Assembly: GCA_038210495.1 (NCBI GenBank)
Contig: JBBQWR010000004.1
Location: 1 to 64,000 of the forward strand
Length of the DNA: 64,000 nt
Reading direction: 5' to 3'
Source of the DNA: JBBQWR01 sp038210495
GTDB lineage: Bacteria; Planctomycetota; Planctomycetia; Pirellulales; DATAWG01
The first letter of the stretch is position 1. Each line of letters begins with the position of its first letter. The position numbers were made by a program, and so were the translations under genes. The notes beneath the pieces were generated by a model. That model was not told the DNA's origin. It made no database searches and saw only the letters and a list, made by a program, of their open reading frames with translations. Below, piece by piece: positions 1 through 8,661 of the stretch.

Positions 1-170
1 TCGCGAAGTTTAGTCCGTTCCCATTTTTGCGTAGAGTCAAATAGTCTCCGCACCAGCGGACGACTGAATAGCAGACTGCACGACATCAACTCCCCGTTCC
101 CACCCCAGCAACGCCCTTGACAAACTAGCTACATAGCAGACACGAGGACACGACGGACAGGGGCAAAATC

Positions 171-198
171 GACAGGATTGACAGGATTTTCAGGATTG
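171..198 (+). repeat. Triple CAGGATT dispersed repeat, copy 1
   Basis: The heptamer CAGGATT occurs three times with short spacers. The same arrangement recurs at 23978-24006, at 52881-52908, in reverse at 52963-52990, and degenerate at 48866-48897. All copies lie between genes. Confidence 0.8.
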
Positions 199-260
199 GT
201 CCGGCGGCTTCGCCGTCAGCGAGACAAGCGGCGACTGAACGGCCCTCGCAAAACCGCCTG

Positions 261-335
261 GAAGGATGGGACATTTTCCAGTTTTGCTCCGCAGACTGCG
301 CGAAATGAGGACAGTCCCCGGCGGTTTTGTAACGG
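261..335 (+). repeat. REP-like dispersed repeat, copy A
   Basis: This copy shares the core CCAGTTTTGCTC and, after a variable middle, CAGTCCCCGGCG with a second copy at 2791-2855. The second copy lies inside a reading frame. The two ends are partly inverted (GGGAC/GTCCC type), which suggests a stem-loop element. Confidence 0.7.
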
Positions 336-651
336 CTTCTAAATGAACTTTGACGGGAACCGGCGACATCGGACGAATTCAGGCCAAATTACCCGCATCA
401 GCCGAATGCTCGGCTACGGATCGCTTGTCGGCGCGCGATACGCGGGCGAAAGATTCGCCGCGCGTGGCAATTGTTTCGACACCGGCTCAGTGACGCTAAG
501 TACGCCCTTCGCGGGGAGCGGACGGTGTTGGGCGCCGCGCAATTTGGTAAATTGCGTGTACGAACTATTGCCGACGCTGAAAGCGCTGCGACACAAGTCG
601 GCGGCGTGGCTCGGCAATCGGTCACGACAATGAAGCAGACAATAGGGGGCC

Positions 652-1120
652 GTGGGCACATTAGCTACTAATTTGATCGATTTCGCCACAGCTCCAGGGG
701 CCTTCGAACGTAGCGAGTTCTATGGCTTGGACGTCGGGCGGTTCTTGTCCGCCAAGCAGCGGTCCGACCGAGGGCAGTTCTTCACGCCGGCAGCCGTCGC
801 ACGGTTCATGGCCGGCCTTTCACAGCCGCCAAATGTCGAAACGATTCGGCTGCTCGATCCCGGCGCCGGGGTCGGCAGTCTGAGCGCCGCTTGGGTCGAA
901 GAAGTTTTATCCAGGGACGAGCTGCCGCGGTCCATCGAATTGACTGTCTGCGAAAGCGATCCGCGGCTCTGCTATTACCCGGCCACACGCAGGTCAACGC
1001 AGCCGACTTGCGGACCTTCCCTTATCCCAATCGCGATGCGCTGGAGCGAATCGGCCGATTAATCGGAGAGTCGCAATCGGCATCGGAAGAAATTGACGAG
1101 CTTATTGCAAAGGAACTGTC
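652..1120 (+). pseudogene. Remnant of an N6-adenine DNA methylase with internal deletion
   Basis: A GTG-started frame gives the amino end of a type II methylase, with RGQFFTPAAVARFMA, then the SAM-binding motif LLDPGAGVGSLSAA, then VCESDP. Near position 970-985 similarity jumps, one frame over, to GHTQVNAADLR and a final stretch typical of the carboxyl end of the same enzyme family. The middle, including the catalytic NPPY-type motif, is missing; I estimate 250-300 residues lost from the usual length of about 500. The remnant runs without a stop into the endonuclease that follows. It would have protected host DNA from that endonuclease and cannot do so now. The family assignment is from recalled motifs. 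Confidence 0.75.
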
Positions 1121-2102
1121 CGACGTGGCCAAAAAATCCACCGATCCAATCAAATCCCGAAAGCGAATCGACGATGCGCTGCTCATTCTCGCGCTGCTCG
1201 GACTTCCCCGAGCGCAGCACAACGATCGCTCGGCGCTGACGCTGCTCGCGCTGGTGGGCCTGAAGCCCGGAATGCCATGGACTCAGGCCGCATCGCCGCT
1301 GATGGGCATCACGCCGATCATGGAATTTACGCAGCAATATTACGGCATCAAGTACGCCCCCAACACCCGGGAAACATTCCGCCGACAGACGATGCACCAA
1401 TTCGTCGAAGCGGGAATCGCGCTGTACAATCCCGACAAGCCCGATCGGCCCGTGAATTCGCCGGGCGCGGTCTATCAAGTCGCGCCGCTACTGCTCGACG
1501 TGCTGCGCGGCTATAAAACCAAACAGTGGAAATCGCTCATCCAGGAATGGCTTGCAACCGTCGAGACGCTAAAAGTTCGCTACACTCGGGCACGGCAAAT
1601 GGCGAAAATCCCGCTCAAGCTTCCGACCGGCGAATAAATCGCACTGTCGTCCGGCGGGCAAAACGTTATGCTCGAGCAAATCATTCACCAGTTCTGCCCT
1701 CGATTCACCCCAGGAGGCGCGCCGATCTATATCGGCGACACCGCAGAAAAGTATGCCTACTTCAACAAGCCGGCGCTCGAAGCTCTAGGCATAAGCGTTG
1801 ATGCACACGGCAAGATGCCCGACGTCGTCATCCATCACGCGGAAAAGAATTGGTTGGTGCGGATCGAGGCGGTCGCCAGCCACGGCCCTGTCGACGGCAA
1901 ACGCGGCGACGAATTGCGGCGATTATTCGCGACATCGACTGCCCCGCTCGTTTACGTCACGGCGTTCATGGACCGCTCCGCAATGGTCCGTTTCCTCGGT
2001 GATATTTCCTGGGAAACCGAAGTCTGGGTCTCCGACGCGCCGTCACATATGATTCATTTCAACGGAGAGCCTTTTTTGGGACCGCATGAAGTATCAAAAT
2101 AA
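1121..2102 (+). pseudogene. BsuBI/PstI-type restriction endonuclease with in-frame stop
   Basis: The frame resembles BsuBI/PstI endonucleases: RIDDALLILALLGLPRAQ, ERSALTLLAL-like, PLMGITPIMEF, YAPNTRETFRRQT, then after the break FCPRFTPGG, YIGDTAEKYAYF and a carboxyl nuclease region with PDVV and RIEAV. A single TAA at 1635-1637 interrupts an otherwise continuous frame: the codons after it read IALSSGGQNVMLEQII, as expected for the intact protein. An internal ATG at 1668 could restart the carboxyl half. With the methylase also broken, the pair looks like a dead restriction-modification system. A live endonuclease without its methylase would be toxic, which fits loss of both genes. Confidence 0.8.
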
Positions 2103-2213
2103 TCAAAAGAGGCAATACTGCGGCAGATTTTGTGACCTGCTATAGGCTGACGGTTGGAAAGTTTATCGAACGACGGTTCCGTGGAGAGAGTTCTTAAGCA
2201 ACGTGGGTCGGCG

Positions 2214-3321
2214 ATGGTTGAGCCACATCCAACTCTACTCCCCGACAATCGTGGCTTCCTCTCCGCGATGGTCGGCGATGGGCGGCCGCTTATTTCGCTG
2301 ACAGGGCTTTGCTTGGCGCTGTCGGGCGGGTTTGCGCTGTTTCAGTCGGCGACCGGGCAGTTTTTGCCGCACGATACTGAGTTCTTGCAGATGTCGGCCA
2401 AGTATCTGTGTGGGATCAATGAGTGCCGGATCGTGCATTTTATGTTTCACGATCGGGTCAGTTTTGGCGGGGCGCTGATTGCCATTGCCGTGCTTTATCT
2501 GTGGCTGGCCGAGTTTCCCCTCAAAGCCGGCGAAGTCTGGGCTTGGTGGACGCTTTTGCTCAGCGGCGTGGTCGGGTTCGGAAGCTTTCTTACTTATTTG
2601 GGATACGGGTATCTCGACACGTGGCATGGAGCGGCGACGCTGGCCCTGTTGCCATGTTTCGTCGGCGGGCTGTGGTTGTCGCGGCGCTCGATCAGCGAGT
2701 TACATCGCCATCACGCGGGCGGCGTCGAACGGGGCATCATCGAATCGGGGTCCGCGGAACATGCCGCCAGAGAATCGGGGACCACGGCGAAGGGGCCAGT
2801 CTCCAGTTTTGCTCAGATGACGCCGCAAAATGGGGCCAGTCCCCGGCGATTTGGAGCGATCGAGTGGCGGACGCCGGCCGGGGCGGGCCGCGTTTGCTTG
2901 CTCCTGGCCGCGGCCGGAATGATGGGCGCCGGCGCGACGATTCAGACCATCGGGATGACCCGAGTGTTCGTGCCGACCGACCTGACGTTCATGGGACTTG
3001 ATCGCGATCAACTCAACGCGATCAATCCGCGGTTGATTCCGCTGATCGCCCACGATCGAGCGGGATTTGGCGGCGGCGTGGCGACGGCCGGCTTTTTGAT
3101 GTTCTGCTGCGTGTCGTTCGGCGGCCCGGTCGCGGTCGCTGTGGCAGGCCTTATTTTTCGGCGGCGTGGTCGGCTGGACCACGGCGATTGGCATTCATCC
3201 ACTGGTCGGGTATTTGGACGCAGGGCACCTTGCGCCGGCGGTATGCGGGGCGATTTTATTTTTCGCCGGGCTGGGGCTCACGCGGTCATGGCTGAATGGC
3301 GCCGGGCAGGCGGGAAGTTAG
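2214..3321 (+). pseudogene. Two-repeat multi-pass membrane protein, frameshifted near its end
   Basis: The protein has two homologous halves, each with a PHD/PTD-x-x-FL segment, a HDR-x-x-FGG motif, hydrophobic helices and a G-V-V-G ... GYLD ending. In the second half the frame is correct up to about 3115. After that the matching residues (LWQALFFGGVVGW, HPLVGYLDAGHLAP) are found in the next frame, ending at TAG 3319-3321, while the original frame runs on to 3413 as arginine-rich nonsense. One extra base around 3111-3127 explains this. ATG 2214 is the best start; a TTG at 2154 is in frame. The linker between the halves contains a dispersed repeat. Function unknown; a membrane location is clear. 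Confidence 0.65.
2791..2855 (+). repeat. REP-like dispersed repeat, copy B, inside a coding frame
   Basis: This is homologous to the intergenic copy at 261-335 (shared CCAGTTTTGCTC and CAGTCCCCGGCG). It is read in frame as part of the hydrophilic linker joining the two membrane halves of the surrounding gene. Confidence 0.7.
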
Positions 3322-3427
3322 TTATACGTTTGGGGGCTGCGACGGTTAAGATGGCGGGGGCGCCGAGCACTGCTAGGCGATCCAGCCAGACGCGCTTCAC
3401 AATTGCGCTTTGACACTCGTAGTGGGC

Positions 3428-4276
3428 ATGTCCTCAGGCTTGCAAAACTCGGCCCGAAATCAATTGCCGACTCTCGGCGAGCTTGGCGCCGATCTGCTGC
3501 GAGTTACGCCGGGGCGATTGCTAACGACCCTGGGACTGCCGCTGCTGGCGATGGCCTGTTTCGGGTTCTTCGCGTGCCTCGCCTGCTGGCCGCTGGCGGT
3601 CGTTTCCGTGATGGCGCTTTCGTTTATTTCTTACGGTTCATCGTCGCACGACTTGGTACATCACACGCTGGGTTTGCCGCGCCGATGGAACGATCTGCTG
3701 CTAAGCCTAATCGAACTATTTTCTCTGCGAAGCGGTACGGCTTATCGGCTTTCGCACTTGCATCACCATCATTATTTGCTCGACGTCGACGACGTCGAAG
3801 GGGCAACGGCCCACGGCTCGCTGCTGGGAGCGATCGCCAGCGGACCGACCATGCAAATCAAGCTATGGCTGTGGGCTTGGCGGAAGCATCGGCGAATGAG
3901 GCCGCGGCTATTGGCGGAGGCGGTCAGTATTTTGACGTTGATCGGGCTGGCGATTTTGACGGTTGGTTGGACGCCGGTCCCGCTGGCGTATGTAGCGCTA
4001 GTGGTCGGGGGGAGTTGGCTGTTTCCGCTGATTACCGTCTACATTCCGCACGATGGTAACGCGAAGGAGCCACTACGGCAGACTCGCCTGTTTCGTGGTC
4101 GGCTTGTTCAATTGATCGCCTTTCATCATCTGTATCATCTGGAGCATCATCTTTATCCGGCCGTGCCCCATCATCACTGGAAATCGCTGGCCGAACGGCT
4201 CGATCCACATTTTATGAAGGCGGGGATTGCGGCTCATTCGACGGGGCTTGATTGTTTCGGTTCCGAGAAACGATGA
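3428..4276 (+). CDS. Fatty acid desaturase family membrane protein
   Basis: This is a di-iron membrane oxygenase of the fatty acid desaturase/hydroxylase superfamily. The three histidine boxes are present: HDLVHH, then HLHHHH, then HHLYHLEHHLYP near the carboxyl end. Hydrophobic segments lie before the first box and between the second and third, giving the usual topology with the iron site on the cytoplasmic face. About 282 residues is within the family range. A TTG at 3410 is an alternative start, but ATG 3428 is preferred. The gene follows the frameshifted membrane gene by about 100 bases on the same strand. The substrate (acyl lipid or carotenoid) cannot be told from sequence. Confidence 0.85.
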   Translation: MSSGLQNSARNQLPTLGELGADLLRVTPGRLLTTLGLPLLAMACFGFFACLACWPLAVVSVMALSFISYGSSSHDLVHHTLGLPRRWNDLLLSLIELFSLRSGTAYRLSHLHHHHYLLDVDDVEGATAHGSLLGAIASGPTMQIKLWLWAWRKHRRMRPRLLAEAVSILTLIGLAILTVGWTPVPLAYVALVVGGSWLFPLITVYIPHDGNAKEPLRQTRLFRGRLVQLIAFHHLYHLEHHLYPAVPHHHWKSLAERLDPHFMKAGIAAHSTGLDCFGSEKR

Positions 4277-4366
4277 CGAGGATGCGCTGGCGATATTCGG
4301 CGCTGGCGGCGGCCGGAATATTGAACCTGTTTCGCCCTGCAAGGGCTCTGGTGTTTGGCTATCCGA

Positions 4367-5110
4367 TCACCCAGGGCGTTGCCCTAAACTGGTTTGTGCC
4401 GTCCGTTCGGAGATTAGGCCACGCCCCCGGGGCCGAAGGTCGCGGATCCAGAGGGCGACGAAGATTGGCAGAAGGGCTAGCACGGCGAATTGATAGGCGG
4501 TTAGGCCGAGCCAGTGTTGAGGTTCCGGGCGGATGAATTCGGTGAGGAAGCGGTAGACAAGGTATGTGATGATGTAGAGCTTGATCAGTTGGCCGGTGAG
4601 GAGATGGCGGCGATAAAGCACGAGTAGAATGATGGCGGCGGTCGCATGGAATGCCGCTTCGTAGAGCTGAGTGGGGTGGCGAGGTTGGGAATCGATCGCG
4701 GGGAAGACGACGGCCCAAGGGAGCGATGTCGGGGCGCCGTAGCAGCAGCCGGCAGTGAAGCAGGCGAGGCGGCCGATCGCGACGGTGGCCGCGACCGGGA
4801 CGGCAAAGCTATCGCCCGTGCGGACGTGGATGTGCAGGCCCCATTTGGCCAACTCGACGCCGAAATAGCCACCCACAATTCCTGCCACGATCGTCTTGCC
4901 GTCGCTGAACCAAGCCGCGCCGCTGATCAGACCTGCGGTGTCCGTGAGCACGAACGGCAGCCGGGCGCCGAGAAACGCACCGCAGAAGGCGCCCAGGGCG
5001 ATGCCGAGCCGCTCGATGCGGGTGAGCGGGAGCGGCCGCTGCGTGTAGCGGCTAATGGCGAGCCCGGTCGCCACGGCGAGGAGCATGATGGCGGGGTAGG
5101 AGTAGGGCAT
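4367..5110 (-). CDS. Lgt-like (prolipoprotein diacylglyceryl transferase family) membrane protein
   Basis: Multiple membrane helices, a GRLACFTAGCCYG segment and HPTQLYE place this protein in the Lgt superfamily, whose true members move diacylglycerol from phosphatidylglycerol to lipoprotein cysteines. In canonical Lgt the corresponding segment is GRIGNFINGE-like and contains essential Arg and Asn. Here the Arg is kept, but the Asn position is replaced in a Cys-rich CFTAGCC motif. I therefore treat it as a paralogue of uncertain substrate rather than lgt itself. At 247 residues it is slightly short. It converges with the desaturase gene and lies downstream of nfeD-type genes on the same strand. 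Confidence 0.7.
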   Translation of the reverse strand: MPYSYPAIMLLAVATGLAISRYTQRPLPLTRIERLGIALGAFCGAFLGARLPFVLTDTAGLISGAAWFSDGKTIVAGIVGGYFGVELAKWGLHIHVRTGDSFAVPVAATVAIGRLACFTAGCCYGAPTSLPWAVVFPAIDSQPRHPTQLYEAAFHATAAIILLVLYRRHLLTGQLIKLYIITYLVYRFLTEFIRPEPQHWLGLTAYQFAVLALLPIFVALWIRDLRPRGRGLISERTAQTSLGQRPG

Positions 5111-5235
5111 CGGGGCGAGTGATGAGCGGTGAGCGGTGGCAACGGACGAAGAGCGGCGGGGAAGCAGGAGGGCGCCCAGCGCTCAATGCCCTCTGCCTGA
5201 CTCGCCACCCGCCCCCATCGCCCACCACGCTGACG

Positions 5236-5817
5236 TCACGCCAGCGGATCGTCGCTGAAATCCAGCCCAAGCGAGTCGAAGGGACGCGACAGGAGATCAT
5301 CGCCGCTGGGGCCGGGTTGCTCGTGCTCTTCGACCGGAGCGACGACGACTTTGGCGCCGCGGACTTCCACGACGCGGATGGTTTGACCGGCTTCGATCGG
5401 TTGGCCTTCGCTAATGGCGTTGATGGTTCGCCCTTCGACGACGATCGCGCCGCTGGGGAGCATGAGGCTCTTGGCGCGGCCGATTTTGCCGAGCAGGCCG
5501 CGCAGCACGCGACGCTCTTCGCTGTCGGGCAGCACTTCATCGGACGTCGGGGCGCCCGAGAGCAATCGGCGGCCCAAGGGGGTTCGCGGCAAGAGTCTGA
5601 ATGCGCCGATCAACACCGACGGCAGCGCGACGGCCGTGATCATCAAGAAGCTGAAGCCCGTCGTGGCGCCACCGTTATAAAACGCGAGACTCACGCCGGC
5701 GATAAACGAAGTTGCCGCCAAGAAACCCAACAGGCCCGCCGCGGGAACGAAAATTTCCATGGCCACGAGGACCATTCCCAGCAGCAGCAGGAGGCCGGCC
5801 CAGACGAGTGGTTCCAT
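5236..5817 (-). CDS. NfeD-like membrane protein, short form
   Basis: The amino half (about residues 5-75) is hydrophobic with two or three helices, including AMEIFVPAAGLLG, which resembles the LEIFVLPGFAIFG segment of the long NfeD protein next door. The carboxyl half is the NfeD OB-fold type domain: GLLGKIGRAKSLMLPSGAIVVEGR and IEAGQTIRVVEVRGAKVVV. Short NfeD proteins are usually membrane partners of flotillin/SPFH proteins or companions of long ClpP-like NfeD. No flotillin is seen here. It lies just downstream of the long NfeD gene on the same strand, separated by a repeat-filled gap of 199 bases, so a functional pair is likely. Confidence 0.85.
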   Translation of the reverse strand: MEPLVWAGLLLLLGMVLVAMEIFVPAAGLLGFLAATSFIAGVSLAFYNGGATTGFSFLMITAVALPSVLIGAFRLLPRTPLGRRLLSGAPTSDEVLPDSEERRVLRGLLGKIGRAKSLMLPSGAIVVEGRTINAISEGQPIEAGQTIRVVEVRGAKVVVAPVEEHEQPGPSGDDLLSRPFDSLGLDFSDDPLA

Positions 5818-5863
5818 GGGAGTATGTGGGTAGTAAATTGGACGGAAGACTGTGGGGGAATGC

Positions 5864-6021
5864 GTAATGACGAATGTCGAATCAATGACTAATGTCGAAG
5901 CACGAATGACGAAGGTCTAAGGTCAACCGTTGGATGCGGTATTAGTTTAACAGCAATCCTTCGGCATTGGTCATTAGTGTTTCGTGATTGACTGGACACT
6001 GGGCCTTAAGCATTCGTCATT
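5864..6021. repeat. ATGACGAATGTC-type repeat cluster with inverted halves
   Basis: Several copies of AATGACGAATGTC-like units run forward at 5864-5920 and in reverse at 5961-6021, so the block can fold back on itself. A second block of the same design is at 45690-45895. The reverse half overlaps the end of the long NfeD gene and contains its TGA stop codon (6017-6019). Confidence 0.75.
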
Positions 6022-8281
6022 CCGCCTGCACTCCCTGTACCAGGATGTGGTTGCCGCGAACTTCGACCACGACGACTTCGGCGCCTCGATCGATCACCTC
6101 TCCGCGGGCGATGACATCCACGAGGCGGCCATCAAACCGAGCTTTGCCTGACGGCATGAGCAGCGTCGTCGCCGTGCCGGTTTGGCCGACCAGATCGCTG
6201 AAATCCACGAGCGATTCGCGGTTGGAGATTTGCTCGCGCTCGGCGCCGGACATGGGATGCAGAAAAATACGATTGAGTCCCGGGGCGCGTGGGAGAAAGC
6301 GGCGAAATAGGACCGATGCGACTCCCGCCGCGATCACGGCGCCGCAAATCATCACGGCCGTGTTCTTGAGCTGCTCAAGCTGGTAATCGTTTCGCGGAAT
6401 AATGAACGTTTGGCTGGCGAGCACGAGCGAAAAGATGATCATCAATCCGCCGCCGAGCCCAAAGATCGCGAACCCGGGCAGCACGAAAATCTCCAGCAGC
6501 AAACAGCCCATGCCGGCCAGGAACAGCAGCACTTGCAGCCAACCCGCCGTGCCGTGCAGATACTCGATCCAAAAGTAGAGCATGAACGACACGACCGAAA
6601 TGAATCCGCCGATGCCGTGGCCCGGCGCATACAGTTCGGAAATGATTCCCGCCAAGCCGAGAAACAGCAGAAAGCCGAGGATGCCTGGGGACGACATGGC
6701 GTTGATTAAGTAGTCGGCCCAGCCGGGCTCGACCATCGTGACGTCGTCTTGCAGGTTGTAGGCCCGCTTAAATTCGCTGAAATCGTTTACTGCCGACGTG
6801 GCCAGCCGCAGAGCCACGGCGCGATCGCCGCTGAGCCGCAGCGGACCGGAGTTCGCCGTGATCGGCTCGCCTTGAATCCAGGCTTTGGGATCGTCGAACG
6901 TGTCGACTTCCTCTTGGCTCAGGGCCTCGGCCATGCCGTTGCCCTTGCGCGAGTACGAGAAAACTTTCAGGGTCGGGTCGATCAGCGCCACCGGAAGCGA
7001 CCAATAGACCCCTTTTTTCTTAAGCGAATCGATCGTCATCCTGCGCACCAGATCGATCGCGCCAGGATCGAGCTCGAAGGCGCCTGAGCCGCCGAGGACC
7101 GCATCGGGACCCACGACTAGTTGATCGCAGGCCGTGGCCACGAGCGCCGCGTCTCCCTGAGCCCGGGCCGGCACATACGCCACCGTGAGCACCTGTTTGG
7201 AATCGAGCGACGCCAGATAGCCGGCCAGCGACGCGCAGTCTTCGTGCGAGCCGCCCGCGCTATCGATCCACACGCAAACGAAATTGACGCCGCCACCGTC
7301 GATCTGGTCTTGAATCTTGCGCTGCGTCTGATCGGACAGGCTCTTGGTGATGACGCCTCGAATGGGCACCTGGATCGGCCGCATCGTGCCCGAGAGAGTT
7401 GGATCGTCGCGAAGAGCCGACGAGGGCAATTCGAGCGCCTGGGCAACTTCCTGCCGATCTTTGGCCAAATAGCTGACGAAACCCAACTCGGTGCGGCCGC
7501 GCAAACCCTTATAGAGCCCGGGCCGGGGAGAAATTTCATCGACCGATTTAACCGCGCGCCGCTTTTTGAGTTCTTCGAAATCCTTGCCGGCTAGGACGTA
7601 GTCGGCGCCGACCTCGGTCGTGACGCGGAGAACTTGCAGCTCCTTGTCGAGCATGCCCAGGACGAGCGGCGTCGGCACGGTCTTGTGGGCTTCGGCGATC
7701 TCCTTGTAGGCGCCGGCGATCGCGGGGCCGATCACCGTCTCGTCGATGCCCGCCGCGCCCAGATCGGCATCCGGCGCCATGATGATCTCTTCGCAGGCCA
7801 AGGCCACGAGGACCGCATGACCCTTGATTGTGCGCGGAATATACGCCACGGTTTTGACCCCGTTCAGTGCGGGATCGGAGGCGATGAATCGGGCCAACTC
7901 GAACGCATGGCCAAACTCCGTGCCTCGACCGCCGTCGGATTGGCCTGGCGAGAACTCGAAGACGATGACCGGCCGCTCGGCGGCGCCGGCCGTGTTTTTG
8001 CTCATTAGGCGCGTAACGGCCGCCCGAACTCGCGACTCGGCAGCCGAATCGATGGGGCAGGCAACTCGAATCAAATGGGCCGGCCGACTGCCAGCGGATT
8101 TGTCTGCGGAGGCTTGGGCCTTGGGGGGCGCGGCTTCGACTTTTGGAGCACTATCGCCGGCCTGCGGACCTTGGGCGGCTACGCTCCTGCAGGCGACCGC
8201 CCACGAAGCAACAAGCAGCGGCGCTACGATCGGCCATACCGCGCGAGCACGCCGGTTGCCGAGTGAGTTAATCCCAACCAT
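6017..8281 (-). CDS. Long NfeD membrane protease (ClpP-like serine protease plus NfeD domain)
   Basis: The amino end is a signal/anchor (WPIVAPLLVASWAVACRSVAA). A long extracytoplasmic region follows with two ClpP/crotonase-like halves, each with a segment of the type VFEFSPGQSDGG or CVWIDSAGGSHEDC. Next come four or five membrane helices near residues 540-650, including GILGFLLFLGLAGIISELY. The carboxyl NfeD domain has GQTGTATTLLMPSGKARFDGR. Family members cleave membrane-protein substrates. At about 754 residues it is longer than many, because the protease-like part is duplicated. ATG at 8281 is preferred over a TTG at 8308. Its stop codon lies inside a dispersed repeat. The short NfeD gene follows. 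Confidence 0.85.
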   Translation of the reverse strand: MVGINSLGNRRARAVWPIVAPLLVASWAVACRSVAAQGPQAGDSAPKVEAAPPKAQASADKSAGSRPAHLIRVACPIDSAAESRVRAAVTRLMSKNTAGAAERPVIVFEFSPGQSDGGRGTEFGHAFELARFIASDPALNGVKTVAYIPRTIKGHAVLVALACEEIIMAPDADLGAAGIDETVIGPAIAGAYKEIAEAHKTVPTPLVLGMLDKELQVLRVTTEVGADYVLAGKDFEELKKRRAVKSVDEISPRPGLYKGLRGRTELGFVSYLAKDRQEVAQALELPSSALRDDPTLSGTMRPIQVPIRGVITKSLSDQTQRKIQDQIDGGGVNFVCVWIDSAGGSHEDCASLAGYLASLDSKQVLTVAYVPARAQGDAALVATACDQLVVGPDAVLGGSGAFELDPGAIDLVRRMTIDSLKKKGVYWSLPVALIDPTLKVFSYSRKGNGMAEALSQEEVDTFDDPKAWIQGEPITANSGPLRLSGDRAVALRLATSAVNDFSEFKRAYNLQDDVTMVEPGWADYLINAMSSPGILGFLLFLGLAGIISELYAPGHGIGGFISVVSFMLYFWIEYLHGTAGWLQVLLFLAGMGCLLLEIFVLPGFAIFGLGGGLMIIFSLVLASQTFIIPRNDYQLEQLKNTAVMICGAVIAAGVASVLFRRFLPRAPGLNRIFLHPMSGAEREQISNRESLVDFSDLVGQTGTATTLLMPSGKARFDGRLVDVIARGEVIDRGAEVVVVEVRGNHILVQGVQAE

Positions 8282-8494
8282 AGGTCGAGGCCGCCTCTTG
8301 TCCGCCAAGAAACTCCGCCACCGAACGCGCAGAAAGTTCTCCCGCGAGCGGCTCGATGCCGATCCATCATTCTGATTATAGAAGTGGCGGGTGGGCAGTC
8401 AAATCGGCAGAGGGGTCTGGAGCGTCAAGCGGGGAGCGGAGGGCGGCGTGTTACTCAGGGGCGGTAAGATGGCGGCCCCGATCCTTTAGGTCCG

Positions 8495-8582
8495 GCCGAA
8501 AAATAACTTCGGCGTTTCCGCGGCGTCGACCCGTGCTAGCACGTCAAAAGCCGTGCTTGGTACACCGAAGTTATTTTTCGGC
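8495..8582. repeat. Perfect 18-bp inverted repeat, MITE-like
   Basis: GCCGAAAAATAACTTCGG at 8495-8512 is the exact reverse complement of 8565-8582, with a 52-base middle that contains CCGTGCTAGCACG and GCCGTGCTTGG. The match continues imperfectly outward (AGGTCC/AGGCC). It lies in the gap 8309-8661, which holds no gene. Its long loop and lack of a T-run argue against a terminator. Confidence 0.8.
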
Positions 8583-8661
8583 GGCCTCTTAGCGGCGTGG
8601 CATGGCCAAAGATAGCAGAATTTTCGCTCGTTTCAGGCTTCACGCTCCAAGCTTCACGCAC

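Larger units (their letters stand above)
1..651. other. Intergenic region with repeats, no gene seen
   Basis: No reading frame here has a recognisable protein. The stretch holds two dispersed repeats, annotated separately at 171-198 and 261-335, and leads into a decayed restriction-modification locus. Confidence 0.6.

Noticed and set aside
343..689. Several short overlapping frames before the methylase remnant
   Set aside because: No ribosome site or recognisable residues.
5119..5892. 257-codon plus-strand frame across the nfeD region
   Set aside because: Gln/His/Arg-rich shadow of the NfeD-like gene.
5864..6021. Possible CRISPR array
   Set aside because: Units vary in spacing and orientation, spacers are not of constant length, and no cas genes are present.
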